Of a stretch of DNA of 64,000 nt, positions 12,690 through 23,936 are shown one piece after another (position 1 is the first letter of the stretch; each line of letters begins with the position of its first letter). Under the pieces are notes generated by a model, which saw only the letters and a program-made list of their open reading frames with translations, searched no databases and was not told the DNA's origin. Origin of the DNA: Henckelia pumila (taxonomy: Eukaryota; Streptophyta; Magnoliopsida; Lamiales; Gesneriaceae); contig NC_133121.1 in the NCBI RefSeq assembly GCF_033568475.1, positions 131,534,375-131,598,374 on the forward strand, given 5' to 3'. A program made the translations under genes and the position numbers.

Positions 12690-13970
12690 TTTAACGATTA
12701 TTTACTAATTACAATATCATGCAAAAATATGAAACTTTAAACGGCTGCCAGATCCTCAAATACGAGTTTCACCGAAAAAGGATGCAAGTCCAATAGTTTA
12801 AAGAAAACCCACAATTCCAGCTCAAATAGTTTAGAGAAAACCCACAAATGCAGCTCAAATGATTCATCAGAATGGGCACAAAACTTAAACACGAGTTCAA
12901 ATAATGAAGATTATGATAATTTCACATTGTTACCCTTAACAATAGAGGTTGTAAGTTACGTGGTATCATTTTATGAACTTTTGAGCAAAATTATATTGGA
13001 GGAAGCATAACAATTTTGGTGAATACATCAAAAAATAATACAAGCAATCAGTTAGGGACATTGTGAACCAATTCTTAGCAGCACTGAAAGATTTGACAAA
13101 TGAGAGCATGTTTTGTGGCATGAGAGTATGCTACATGCATATGCATTTTTTTTCACACAATTTTCATGGGCAGTCTTCTGCAAATGCCTCGCATATGTTA
13201 TAGTAAAATAGGTGTTTTTGCTAATATGTAAAGTTGCATAGCAATTACCAAGCATCTTTTTCGTTCCTTTAGGTTGAGGTTCCATGTTTTCTAGCTCCGA
13301 AGATGTTTTACGATCTTTGCCTCCATTTTGCCATCCATTGCTAATGATTTAAGGGGCTACTGATAGAGGAAGAAATGTACCAGAATTGCAACTACCTTTT
13401 TTCCAGATGCTTTCATGGTCATTGATGGATTCACAGAAGGAATCACAAGCTGTGGGTTAAAGTGATATTTTCCTCGAGAAGAATCTCTATATATGTTTAC
13501 ATATATAGAACACTAGCATATCTTCCTTCAATGCCACGATCATCTCCGGATGGCTTACTCAAATCCACACCAAACAGCAGTGGTAACTGGTATGTACTGA
13601 AACTGGTTTTGAGTAGAATCACCACTCGCGTTGGCAGGACTCGCTGAACTTTCAAAATTTACCTTTCTTATACAGTTTCTTAAAGTTTCTGAAGCCATTG
13701 GAGTTTCCTGGCCACGATGACGAGACAATTCAGTTTGTGATCCATCAACCTTGTTTAATGCTTCATCAAGCTGCAACCAAGCATGAAGTCATAAATCCAT
13801 TGTTTACCATTGATGAAAATGGTACTGACCATGTGAGTGCAGAAACCATGCTGCCTACCTCGATCTCACCCTAGCATTTATTATTTTGTAAGTGAATGTA
13901 TATCATTTTGGGCTTCTTCGGAAACGGCTACCTCTCATTTTCTCTCTTTGAAAGAGATTCTTTGAAGCAC
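12690..13970 (-). pseudogene. Decayed partial duplicate of the WD40/coiled-coil gene
   Basis: This block aligns by eye, with many substitutions and small indels, to about 6245-7580 of the WD40 gene (the intron 2 part, exon 2 and the start of intron 1), then jumps to the exon 1 start-codon region (13910-13970 matches about 8930-8990). Intron 1 and most of exon 1 are therefore missing. Exon 2-like coding remains at 13555-13776 (LDEALNKVDGSQTELSRHRG, SSASPANASGDSTQNQFQY) but soon runs into a frameshift and stop. The WD40 exons are absent. The intronic segment is copied too, which rules out an mRNA-derived retrocopy and points to a tandem DNA duplication followed by deletion. RPL7A now lies between parent and copy. 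Confidence 0.82.
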
Positions 13971-14356
13971 GGGTGCAAATTGAAACAAAGAAATTTGAAT
14001 GCAATCCTAGAAACCAGTTTGATTTAGTTAAACTATGTAATTCGAGTTGCTTGCCTGGGATAGTTTTTTAATCGTCTTTTTTTTTAACTTATTTATTTAT
14101 TTTTTCATATTGGTATATTTTAGCTATTAAAATTAAAATTTTGTTCAGTTATATTTGATAAGATTTTCATTTTAGCATAGTTTCTGAGTTTATTATATCA
14201 TACATTTAAAAACTAAAAAACATTAAAATATACAACCGGTTCACCAATATAGTACACTGCATATTTGAAATCAGAAGCCATTTCACAAATTGCAATAACA
14301 ATATTCAACTAGAATATATATGTCTAAGCTGTTTAATACTCGAAAAATGTTGGGAC
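13971..14356. other. Intergenic AT-rich gap
   Basis: No gene or transposon terminus recognised between the pseudogene and the MHF1 stop codon. Its right edge should contain the MHF1 3' UTR. Confidence 0.4.
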
Positions 14357-15936
14357 CTAGGACAATGATCCTGTGTTTTTGAGCAAGGGATCGACAATAT
14401 GGAGAACTTCTGCAGCTGATTTGTCCTCCTTTTTCAGGATCTTCCTTCTCTTCTTCTCAGATTGCGGCGTCTTTTGTTTCAAATCATAGCAAAAGGACCT
14501 TAGGGAGGCAGCAAGATGATCATTACGATGCACTGAAACAAAAGTAAGCAATCTCAGGAATACTAACTTCAAATATCATAACTGAGCGTGGGACAGTAAT
14601 ATATAATCGAACTCAGTTTGGTTAGTGTCTAGCTATGGAAGTATATATGGTCTCAGACAATGTAGTTATATGTTTAAATTAATCGACAATCACAGCCAAA
14701 AAATATGACACATACAAAATATTGGTTAATTGCAAAGTTGATTTTGAATTTTATTGCACAACACTTCATATAACTTATCAAAATCTTACCAGAAAGAATG
14801 ACATCTTTTGTGCTTGCTGACTTGCGAGTACCGCCATGCTGAGCAAACAATTCAAGGTCTTTTGCCAACTGTTCTGCTTTTCAAGAAGAATGGTGTTAAC
14901 CCGTTACTGAAAAGCCGGTGGTCCTATTTGATCAACTTACGAAGTTAACATAGACGTGTCAACTGAGGGATTCTCATATGTAAAATGGAATTCATATGTA
15001 TCAATACTCATCATTCTTCTAATCCTTTGCTAACTAAGTTGGGAAAAGCTTAAGCTTCTGAACCAAAATTTCCACTCATTTTCTGGGAAAAAATTTAAAC
15101 TCTTGACATTAACAGGAAAATAAACCGAGTGTTTTGATTACATATAAATACAGAACTCTCCTTGTGAATCCTCCATTGGTTTAAGCTACTTTTGACAAGA
15201 GATTGAACAATTGGCAAACTGTGATGAATATCCTTCAGCATAATCATCGAACCATCATAAATAATTTTCAACAAATATTTAGTCCCCAGTGTTTTGGAGA
15301 TCAATTACAGTCGGGGAAAAGTGAAAATCAGTAATACGGATCCTGATTCGGTCCTGTCAATCCAGGGAATTCTTCAAAACCCATAAAACAGAACATAAAT
15401 CCAGATGTCAAGAATTATTCCAGTTTTTCCCTGCATTGAATAAAGCCTACTTACAAGACACTTAAAAGAAACAGATATACACTGAAGTACATAAAATTTT
15501 CAAAATGAAATTATATCTGCCTTTAGTTAATTTGGGAATGCACAGTCCATATCAATATCAGGCAATGCAAATTCGAAAATTAAAAAAAAAGCATAGAGGT
15601 ATAGCGTAAGAGTTACGCGCATATTTGAAGGCTAAATCGGATACGCAGGCCATAATCGGTGGAGAAACTTCCATGCCATTTTTCTTTGCTGCAAAAATAT
15701 TAAACGAAGAAAAAATCGGCAAAAAGAACGATGTCATTGAAGCTAACATTGATAATTATTGTATAAGTCGTTACAGAGTGAATCTGTGCATGGACAATGG
15801 AAGTGATTACAGTGATCGAAAAGTAGCAACCTTCGGCTTCGGCAATTGTGATGGTACAGAGTCGGAATCGATCTCGCAGGAGCTGATCAACAGATTCATC
15901 TTCTTCCTCTTCTCTTTCAACATCGTTTGTAGCCAT
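14357..15936 (-). CDS. MHF1: MHF1/CENP-S histone-fold protein (FANCM-associated, 145 aa)
   Basis: Minus-strand exons 15936-15831, 15688-15617, 14873-14790 and 14532-14357 join with GT-AG borders and correct phases into 146 codons including the stop. The order of motifs matches CENP-S/MHF1: an acidic N-terminus, then LRDRFRLCTITIAEAEA (histone-fold helix 1), KKNGMEVSPPIMACVSDLAF (helix 2), QQLAKDLELFAQHGG, STKDVILSVHRNDHLAASLR (the conserved HRN-HL segment), and a basic tail (EKKRRKILKKEDK). The family protein pairs with MHF2/CENP-X to form a histone-like tetramer. That tetramer binds branched DNA, stimulates FANCM in crossover control and interstrand-crosslink repair, and belongs to the constitutive kinetochore. 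The tail after LKQKTPQSEKK is lineage-specific in appearance. The gene looks intact. An E2F-type site lies about 100 bp upstream of the ATG. Confidence 0.93.
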
Positions 15937-16031
15937 TATGCCGCGTTACTTTGTTTCGATTTAAGAACTGAAATCAAATTGTAGGGTTCTGTTGCTTGAA
16001 TTGGGGGAAGATGAGGGACCATAAATTGTGC

Positions 16032-16039
16032 GCGGGAAA
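16032..16039 (-). promoter_or_regulatory. E2F-type binding site upstream of MHF1
   Basis: GCGGGAAA on the plus strand is TTTCCCGC on the gene strand, an exact match to the plant E2F consensus TTTSSCGC. It lies 96 bases upstream of the MHF1 start codon. E2F control is established for many plant replication and repair genes; its use here is inferred from motif and position. Confidence 0.55.
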
Positions 16040-16061
16040 CGGATAAAGACACTCACGTGGA

Positions 16062-16355
16062 TTGGAATTGTATTGCTTGGTATAATTTAATATTGCGTTC
16101 GCCTGCCTTGTATTATTTATTTATTTTACATTAATTAAATTATTAAATTAAAATTATTATATTAACTTTTATTAATAATATTATTCATATTTTATTTATT
16201 AATAAAAAAACAAAATGATAATTTATCATATTTATATAAAATTTAATCAATCAAATAAAATAAACTATAATCAATCAATCAAATCAAATAATAAATTAAC
16301 TATCATTTTTTATTTATTTTTATTTACATTACATTACTTATCTATATATTATTTA
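16062..16355 (-). mobile_element. AT-rich MITE, same family as 23582-23936 (inverted)
   Basis: The reverse complement of about 16130-16290 aligns with about 23690-23790 (shared core with ATAGTTTATTT, TTGATTAAA, TATATAAA and ATTTTGT in order). The left edge has GGATTGGAATTGTATTGCTTGG, typical of PIF/Harbinger-type MITE ends. No open frame is present. The exact ends and target duplication are not resolved. Confidence 0.45.
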
Positions 16356-16386
16356 TACTAGTTACGGAGCACACGCGTTGCGTGTG
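16341..16386 (+). mobile_element. Candidate Helitron 5' terminus
   Basis: A TC start in an A/T-rich lead (TCTATATATTATTTATACTAG) is followed by a perfect 7-bp hairpin, CACACGC-GTT-GCGTGTG, at 16370-16386. Many plant Helitrons begin in this way, with a GC-rich hairpin having a GTT-type loop. I could not place a matching CTRR 3' end, so the extent is unknown. Confidence 0.35.
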
Positions 16387-17085
16387 TAATATAATGTATG
16401 ATATTAAAATTTTGTGCTCCAAAAATGCATGTGAGTGAGCAGCTAGATTTCCAATTGAAGACAAAATGGCAGAAACTGCTCTGAAGGTTTGGCTGCAATG
16501 AAGGGGCAAAATTGGAAGAAAATTTTGGTGTCCTCACATCATACCAAAAATAGTTTTTATAAAAATTTTAAGTATTATAATATAGTATACATATCTAATC
16601 ACTCAAATCAAACTGAACTTAAATGCATATCCTTAAGACCTTAACCATTTATTCAAAAGTATTTTTTTTCATAGTTATTTTTTATATACATGGTTAAAAA
16701 ATAGATATTTAAATTAATTAAAGTTGGAGATAATCAGTAAATTTACGAACCCTTATGATAAAATATGGAAGTTCATAATAATTTTGAAAAAAAATTGAAT
16801 TTGCAAATATTTATTATTTCGAACATTGGATGACATATTATTAAAAAAAATTTGTACTAATTATATAAAAAGTATAAAATAATATAATGACAAAAATAAC
16901 CAAATAAAAAAAACAATTGTATGATACTGTTAGATTTTATTTTTTTAAAAAATAACTCTTTGAGATCGTGTCCAATAGCATCTCCTAAAAATTGGAGATC
17001 CTAAACTAATTTTTAGACGAAAGTCTTGTATAACTTTTTTATTGAATAGAATATACATATCACGAATATCTAATTTAATTAACAA

Positions 17086-17130
17086 TCTAATTTAATTAAT
17101 AGTAGTATTCCGTTGCACGCGTTGCGTGCG
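17086..17130 (+). mobile_element. Second candidate Helitron 5' terminus
   Basis: Same layout as the one at 16341: a TC-starting AT-rich lead and then the hairpin GCACGC-GTT-GCGTGC at 17115-17129. The two hairpin sequences differ but fold the same way, suggesting two related insertions or one nested in another. No 3' end identified. Confidence 0.3.
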
Positions 17131-17523
17131 TACATTTCATTTTTTTAAAAAAGACAATAAATAATAAATTGTAAAAATTAAAAAATATATATAACGTTTT
17201 TCTAAACAAATATTTTATAAAATAAATGTCATATTTGTAAATAAAATAATATCAAAGAGCACAAAGTGACCTTTTAATGGCTAGAAAAGAAAAAAAAAAC
17301 TTTATAAAATGGACTAAGAGGGCTGAAAATGATGAGCGTCATCATTTTCAGGGTGTTTATTGTTTGGGTGATGTATTGCTATGCGAGATCAAGGTACCAT
17401 CCTCTCCATTTATCCTTGTTCCTGGATCCTCACCATTTTATCCTTGTTCCTGGTTTATTTGAATGTTCAATGGTATGTCTTGTGCTAAAGCTGGGGTTCA
17501 TTACTCATGTTAATTGCATGTAA

Positions 17524-18382
17524 TTAACTATAAGAGATGAAAATGGAGAGAGTTATCGTGGATGACAAAGCAGGAATGTGAAATGTTGTAATCAAATGGA
17601 GTGGTGTTCTTGCGGCAGGGTGCTTTTGATTAAATATGCGAATTAAGATTCTCTTCGCTATGGATTGATGTTGTCTGATGCTAGAGCTAGGCTTCACCCG
17701 AAGCATAAGTGGAGCCTTCGACCAAGTTTGAAGCTAATTTCTTTCACCGTAATTTTGGAGTAGTCTAGAATAGGCGAAAGAGATATAAATGCATCCTCAA
17801 TGCCTAACTTTTTATCTTTATGTATCTTTTTGTTGGCATATGAAGTCGTTGATCTTGTTTTACGTTTTTAGGATGCCGATTGTGAAATTACGATTCCAGA
17901 TGGCCACGTAGATGGTGTTGTACCTGTACCTGTACCTGTATCTGTACCTGTACCTGGTAGATTTAAAATTGGGAATTTTGACTCCATTCGGGAATGGTAC
18001 CTTGAACTTTTATTCTTTTGTCATTTGTTGGGAATTTATACGTTCTTGCTTTAAGTTTGTCTTAGTTGGGAAGTCATACACTCTGATCATTACTGAGGTG
18101 AAGTGTCTTTGTAGTGCGTGAGCTCAGATGTTGGATGAATGTTTGGATGTTTCTCATAAATCCTCTTTTATTTTAGTTTAGCATCTTTTTTTAAATCGAA
18201 AGATGTTTACATTTTTTTGGTGTGTCTTCATGCACGTGTTGTCTTCTCTCATTGGTTTTTTTTTTTGTTTTGTGGTCAAATGTACAAGCATTCGAAATGC
18301 CACCAATGTTTGTGACGTTTCCTCTGACGACGAAGATGATGAGGACGATGATGAGGATGATGAGGAAGATGAGAAGTATTAA
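17524..18382 (+). pseudogene. Possible gene remnant ending in an acidic tail
   Basis: Two exon-like pieces are visible. 17872-17956 lies between an AG and a GT and reads DADCEITIPDGHVDG followed by a Val-Pro run encoded by CCTGTA hexamers. A later piece ends at the TAA at 18380 with a run of Asp and Glu (SSDDEDDEDDDEDDEEDE) and Lys-Tyr. The phases of the two pieces do not fit each other with the obvious splice sites. I do not recognise the protein. Short acidic C-termini of this kind are common in nuclear proteins. It may be a captured fragment or a decayed gene. Confidence 0.25.
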
Positions 18383-19051
18383 CTCAGCCGTTCGTCATTG
18401 TGGTGGTTTGACTAACAAAATTATGACTCCAAATTCCTGTGATTTTGAAGGGGCTTGACTACTCACAAGAGTTACGATTGAATAGTTATGTAAATTTGTT
18501 ATACTTAAATGTTCTTATGGTACTAAGTAGTGAGTTCAAACTTCAAACTTTATCAAAGTTGGCTATGAACAAACACAATTCACTATTTTAAACATTTTAA
18601 TAATTATATAATTTTAAATAGATTGCATTTATTTAAAAACAACTATCAAGTATCATTGGTCTTTTCCTTCCTCTATCGGTCTAGGATTCTTTAATTTCCT
18701 TTTTAGTGAAAATTTTCTATATTTTTTCAGCAGTATCTTCTCTCACTGTCATGGAAATTTGAAATGTTGAAATTAACAAAAACTAACTCGAAAGCCAACC
18801 GAAAAGTTGTTAATTTGTAAGATTATTCAAATTGATACGTTAGTATGCCAATTATTGTTAGAAATCAATTTATCATCAATTTAATCGTGTTATTTTACTT
18901 CCAAACATGTACTTCCAGATTCTTTTCGAATTTAAAGAAATTATCATCATCCAATGTCATCTACAAAGCTTCAAATCAATGTTTCAGTTTTTCTCAATTA
19001 AGTATTCTTCATATAAAAAGTTTGTTTTACGAACAATTGTATTTTTCAGGT
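18383..19051. other. AT-rich intergenic DNA
   Basis: No coding signal, splice signals or clear repeat ends. The short frames within it are AT-composition artefacts. Confidence 0.4.
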
Positions 19052-21145
19052 TGTTTCTACAGGGCCCGAAAATTTTCTTATATGATTTCGCATGCATAAT
19101 TAAAAAAATGATTAAATTGAAAATTTAGAGAATGAGTTAAATGGCTTTATTTGAATTATGTGAAATAATTTGCATATTTTAAATGTTATTTTTAGCATTT
19201 AACCTATAATTATATTATTTATGAAATTTTTAGAAATATTGGTTTCCGATCACGTAGAGTGACCGTGGATGAACGAGATGCAGGATTTTCACCCTAAATA
19301 TTTATGGGAATTTTATGAGTTTTAAATTATTATTTTAAGTTATTATTTTCAGAAAATATAGTTTTAATATATATATATATGCAATTTTAAAAGCTTTTAG
19401 TAGCTTTTAAAATATCCCTAAATTTATATTACGAAATTTCATCTGAAAAATAATAAATTTTATGATAAAATTGACATATTATTTTCTAAAAATCTATTCT
19501 AGAAATTTTAGAAATAAATAATAATCTAATCGACCCATTTTCATCACTTTCACGTTTTCTTCATCCCTAATCGACATCGCTTTCATCCTCCCGTTCCTTC
19601 ATCAGAAAACACACATCACACACAAACACTTTGAAGATTCAACAAAGGTTTACGAGTCGTTCATTTCGGAGATCGACCAACACATCGAAATCACGTTTTT
19701 GGCTTAAAAAATTAAAAAGACGCGTTTGAACTCTCTTTTTGGCCACCATTTAAGCCATATAACCTGTCATGAGCATGAAAATTCTGATTTTGCATGTTAG
19801 AATCGATTTACATCAAGTTCTTGCTTGTATGTATATGTCACTCACGTTTTTCCTCCTTTTCTTGCATGAATCTTACGTTTTGCTCTCATGGGGTTGGCCA
19901 AGGCTGTTGGCTCACGGTTATGGGGTGTCTTAGGGTCTCCTTGGGCTGTCTAATAGGTCGCTCGAGGGTGTCTGAGGCTGGGGCCGAAGCTTGTTCACAG
20001 AGACGGACCATAGCAGTGGGCTAGCCCAGGCTAGCCCACTTGCTTATTGGGTGGTTATATATATAAGTTATAATTTATATCTATTATATATCAATATGGA
20101 TTATGAAATAATATTTGCTAGCCCACAAAAACTAGTTATGAATTAATGGTTGATTTAGAAGAGACTAATCTTGTGATATTAGAATAAATTTTAAAAATTA
20201 CACCAAACCTTTAAATAAATGTTTGTTAAAGAAATCTAAATATTAAAATACAATATAATACTATTTTTTAAGCATAAATAATCAAATTTAGTTTTTTTTG
20301 GTTATTAATAGTGTTAGTGGCATTCAAGAAATTAGAAAAAAAAATTAAAAGCCTTATAATACAATATATATAGGATAGTCCCTTAATTTTTTATCGATAC
20401 ATTTTTTTAATATAAAACTTAGCCTCTCTCGACTCAAATTTCTAGTTCCGTTCCTTCTTTTTAATGAAGGGTGGCAGCAGACGTAGGTTTAGGGTTATGT
20501 GGAAGAGGGACTCGGTCTGTGGTTGTGGGGTGAGTTAGGACCTAAGGCTGGTTGGGTTTGGTCTGGAAAGTGGAGCTCCGGTCGAAGCTGGCCGGCCGCA
20601 TGCCATAATGGCCTGCTGCTCGCGGCCGAGAGGCAAGTTAGAGGGGGTGATCGGGTTTAGGGTTTAGGACGGCCGGGCTTGGGTTTTTCGAGTTTGGGTC
20701 TGGTCTAAAATGTTACGGATCAAGTTAGTTGGGTTTGGGTCCATGTTGTGTTAGTTGGGTTCGGGTATTTTATTTTTAAGTTAATTTTTAGTTTAGGTGT
20801 TTGCTTAGGTTTGAATTAATTAAATAAATAGGTCACTTGGGATTTATAAATTGAGCTTAAGTAATTATTTAAGTAAGTCAATTAATTTTTATGGACTTAG
20901 GGTCCATGGAAATTATCTGGTCAATTTATGTTAAATTGGGCTCATTGGGCCAGTTTAGGTTATGAATGGGCTGGGTTCACTGATGGACTTAAATAATTTA
21001 TTTGGGCTAGAATTTAAGTTAATGTATTTAAGTTGAGTTATTGGGTCCAATTTAAAAGTTTACGGGCCTAAATCTAAGGAGTCAGCAGCTTGAACCAATC
21101 CATGAAAAATGCATGGTCCGTATATATATATATATATATATATAT
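19052..21145 (+). mobile_element. Decayed Gypsy-type LTR related to the 33-40 kb element
   Basis: From about 19052 the sequence follows the start of the LTR at 33282 in order: TCGCATGCATAATT, CGTAGAGTGACCGTGGATG with GAACGAGATG, TTGGCCACCATTTAA, the GGTTTGGGTCTGG-type block and, near 21080, GTCAGCAGCTTGAACC. Matches are interrupted by substitutions and by an AT-rich insertion at about 20045-20460. The 3' part of the LTR is missing after the TA repeat at 21121-21144. There is no partner LTR, PBS or coding domain nearby, so this is a truncated solo-like remnant, older than the near-identical LTR pairs elsewhere in the window. It includes two telomere-like TTTAGGG units near 20653-20668. Confidence 0.7.
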
Positions 21146-21238
21146 TTTTATAAAAAAATTATCATGCAGAATTTTATGGGTTTTTTTAATATTAATTTTA
21201 AAAAATAAATAAATTTCCAAAAAAACTTTAAATAACGA

Positions 21239-21397
21239 AGGATTGCATAACTACTGCAATCCTAGTCGGCATTCTAGAAGCAAAGCTTCCCGGTCGCCTG
21301 CCTCCACAGCAAGACAGGAAGCTCCTAAAGGAGAATTTGGTGTCTTTCTGGTCAGTAATGGAAGACTTGGGGACCTGCAAAAATGCATCCCCAAGTC
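21239..21397. repeat. Cluster of four perfect hairpins
   Basis: Within 160 bases there are four short inverted repeats: AGGATTGCA/TGCAATCCT (21239-21263), GAAGC/GCTTC (21277-21289), CTCCT/AGGAG (21322-21333) and GACTTGGGGA/TCCCCAAGTC (21364-21397). The block is clearly GC-richer than the AT-rich DNA on both sides. I do not recognise its origin. Confidence 0.6.
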
Positions 21398-21426
21398 ACT
21401 TTCTTTTTCTTTTCTTTTCTTTTGTT

Positions 21427-22200
21427 TTTTAATTAATTATATAATTAATAAATATTTTTATAAAATCATTATTTATTTATTATTAGATAATCCTTTATAT
21501 TTTATATAAATTTTGTAAAAATTTGATTTATGTTCGGATCGAGTTCGATTTGAGAAAATTTTTTAATAGTACTTTGCGTCAACCCGACTTGAATATAATC
21601 GGTTTAGTTTTTTTTAACCATTAAATTTTTTATTTTCGTTTCCTTAAAATTTTTTTAGTTCGACATCAAATCCGAAATTTAAAATTAAAATTTATGATTT
21701 TTTAGAAACAAAATTCTATATTAATAATAAATAAATAAATACTGATTTTATAAAAATATTTATCAATTATATAATTAATTTTAAAAAAATACCTGAATAG
21801 ATATTCGAATTAACTTCTTTAAGTTTGTTAATAGAACTGAAAGACTTTCACAAATCCAAACAAATTAAAATAAACCAACAACTGCACTAACCAACTTTAT
21901 AATTAAAAATATAATATAAATAAAAAATAATAAAAAATATGCGTTAACCAATATTTCTATAAATATAAATGATCAAAAATAAATTCATTTAATTGGTTTA
22001 ATTTTTTTAACCGTTAAATTTTTATTTTTGTTCTTTTTTATTTTTTTTAGTTGAAAATCAAATCCGAAATTTAAAATTAAAATTTTGAATTTTTGAGAAA
22101 CAAAATTCTATATCAATAATAAAAAAATAATGATTTTATAAAAATACTTATTAATATATGATTAATTAAAAAATACCCAAATATATATTCGAATACGAGG
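21427..22200. repeat. AT-rich repeat in two direct copies and one inverted copy
   Basis: About 21598-21815 and 21988-22200 are direct copies roughly 390 bp apart, sharing TTTTTTAACC, AAATCCGAAATTTAAAATTA and GATTTTATAAAAATA in order. The reverse complement of 21427-21490 matches part of the same unit (about 21715-21785). This looks like termini or subterminal repeats of a decayed DNA transposon; no coding part survives. Confidence 0.5.
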
Positions 22201-23581
22201 TTTGAATTCTTTAATTTTGCATTTATTCTCCCAATTTTCCTTGAGATATTATTAAGTTTCTCCAATAGAAGTTATTTTAAGCAAAACTTGTTGATTGTTT
22301 AAAGATGCAATCTTAGGCCGTGAGTCCATACCGTTCTTTGTTAATCTTTGCAAGCAATTGTATAATTTTATAAGAATTCGATCGTATCTGGGGTTTATGG
22401 CCGATCATTTAGTTGAGGTCGATCTAGCGGAATAGTACCCGTTAAAAGTGCTACCATGGGATCAGCACCAAGAATAGCCCGTATCATATTACTGGTAGGA
22501 CTAAGGTGCATGTGCTCAACAGTGATAGGTGAATGAGACCTATCTAAGAGTGCGCTGGGCTTTCACAACTTGGACAGTGATTAATAACTTTGAAGGTCTT
22601 ACAGCAATTACAGTACTTGGGGGATTCTTTAGCGCGCGCGCGTAATATGAAAAATTAATTATATAAGTAATCAGGTTTCTTGGTTAACTCTATATTGACC
22701 ATATAAATGCATATTGCATTCCCATTTGCCCAAGTAACATTATAATGCATGTTGGTACACTTTTTCTTTGTTATTTGACATGATCATGCCTCATATTCAG
22801 CATTTGAATTACAATTCTTACCTACGGTTTGTTAAATGTTTTGTTTACATGGCTTAGAGTAATTGCATCATCACATGTTTCAGGTACTTACAGAAAGTTC
22901 AAAGAAAAATTGGGACGTCAGCATCCCAGTCATGAGTCTAGCTAAAGTGAACAATCTACAGAATCTACTATATTTTGCCTCTTGATTATTTCATATTTTG
23001 ACCTTATCATTATAATTTCCTGCTAACAGATTTCAGCCAGCTACATGGAAGACCTTTGTGCAAATATAAAGGTTTGAAAAATCAAATTCTTTGCCTCATC
23101 TAATGACAAATTGAAAATCTCTATATGTCCTGATCCGATAGATTTTGTGACTTCTGATTATTTAATTTGTCTTCAAATTTTTCAACACACAACAATTTCT
23201 TGAACATGCCATGCACATGAATATTGATGTTTTTTTATCTTCTATTTTCTTTCTGATGATTGAGGTGGGATTCACGGGACAAATCCAACAAAATTTTTAA
23301 ATGCGCTTGACTTGCATGGAACAAACTTCATGACATGGCCGTTTTATGACAACTGGGCCATTGCATTACCTCTGTTTGTTTTCTGTGACCTTTCGATGCC
23401 TTTAAAAAAGAACTGACATTCGATATGTGGATTAGTAATTTTGTACTTGTGGTTTTGATACATCGTAGCACTTAAGATTGCACTGAATTTGACTGATATA
23501 TATGACTAATTCCTAAAAAAAGAAACACACTTTTAATCACTATCTACAAGCACAACTTTTGTGATGATTGTGTCGACATGA
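22201..23581. other. Unassigned region with a more complex block at 22320-22640
   Basis: 22320-22640 is more balanced in base composition than its surroundings and ends beside a GCGCGCGCGCG run (22633-22643). Short readable pieces occur, but none extends to a recognisable protein. The piece at 22883-22940 (plus strand, GTYRKFKEKLGRQHPSHES) is flanked by AG and soon stops. The remainder is AT-rich. Probably fragments of transposons or captured exons. Confidence 0.3.
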
Positions 23582-23936
23582 GGTGCCGTTTGGTTTGAAT
23601 GTTGTGATAAATAATACATAGATAAATAATATCATGTGATAAAAAATAAATAATAAATGATATTTAATATAGTATTATATTTTATTAATAAAAAATTATA
23701 GTTTATTTGATTTAATTGATTAAAATTTATATAAAAATATTAAATGACAATTTTGTCTTTGTAACAATAAATAAAATATAAATAATATTATTTATAAGAT
23801 GCAATACAGTAATTTAAATTAAATGATTTGATTGATGTAAGATAAATTATTAATGATTTTATGGATAAATAATATGACGAAAAGAACTTAAAATTAGATG
23901 AAATAAATTATAGACTGGTATCGTGTATCAAACGTT
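23582..23936 (+). mobile_element. AT-rich MITE (PIF/Harbinger-like ends)
   Basis: The left end GTGCCGTTTGGTTTG and the right end, read in reverse complement as CGTTTGATACACGATACC, resemble imperfect terminal repeats of the GTTTGGT type. The interior is AT-rich and non-coding and matches the inverted copy at 16062-16355. The target duplication is not resolved. Confidence 0.45.

Noticed and set aside
22380..22640. Plastid DNA insertion
   Set aside because: I could not match it to any plastid gene; composition alone is not evidence.
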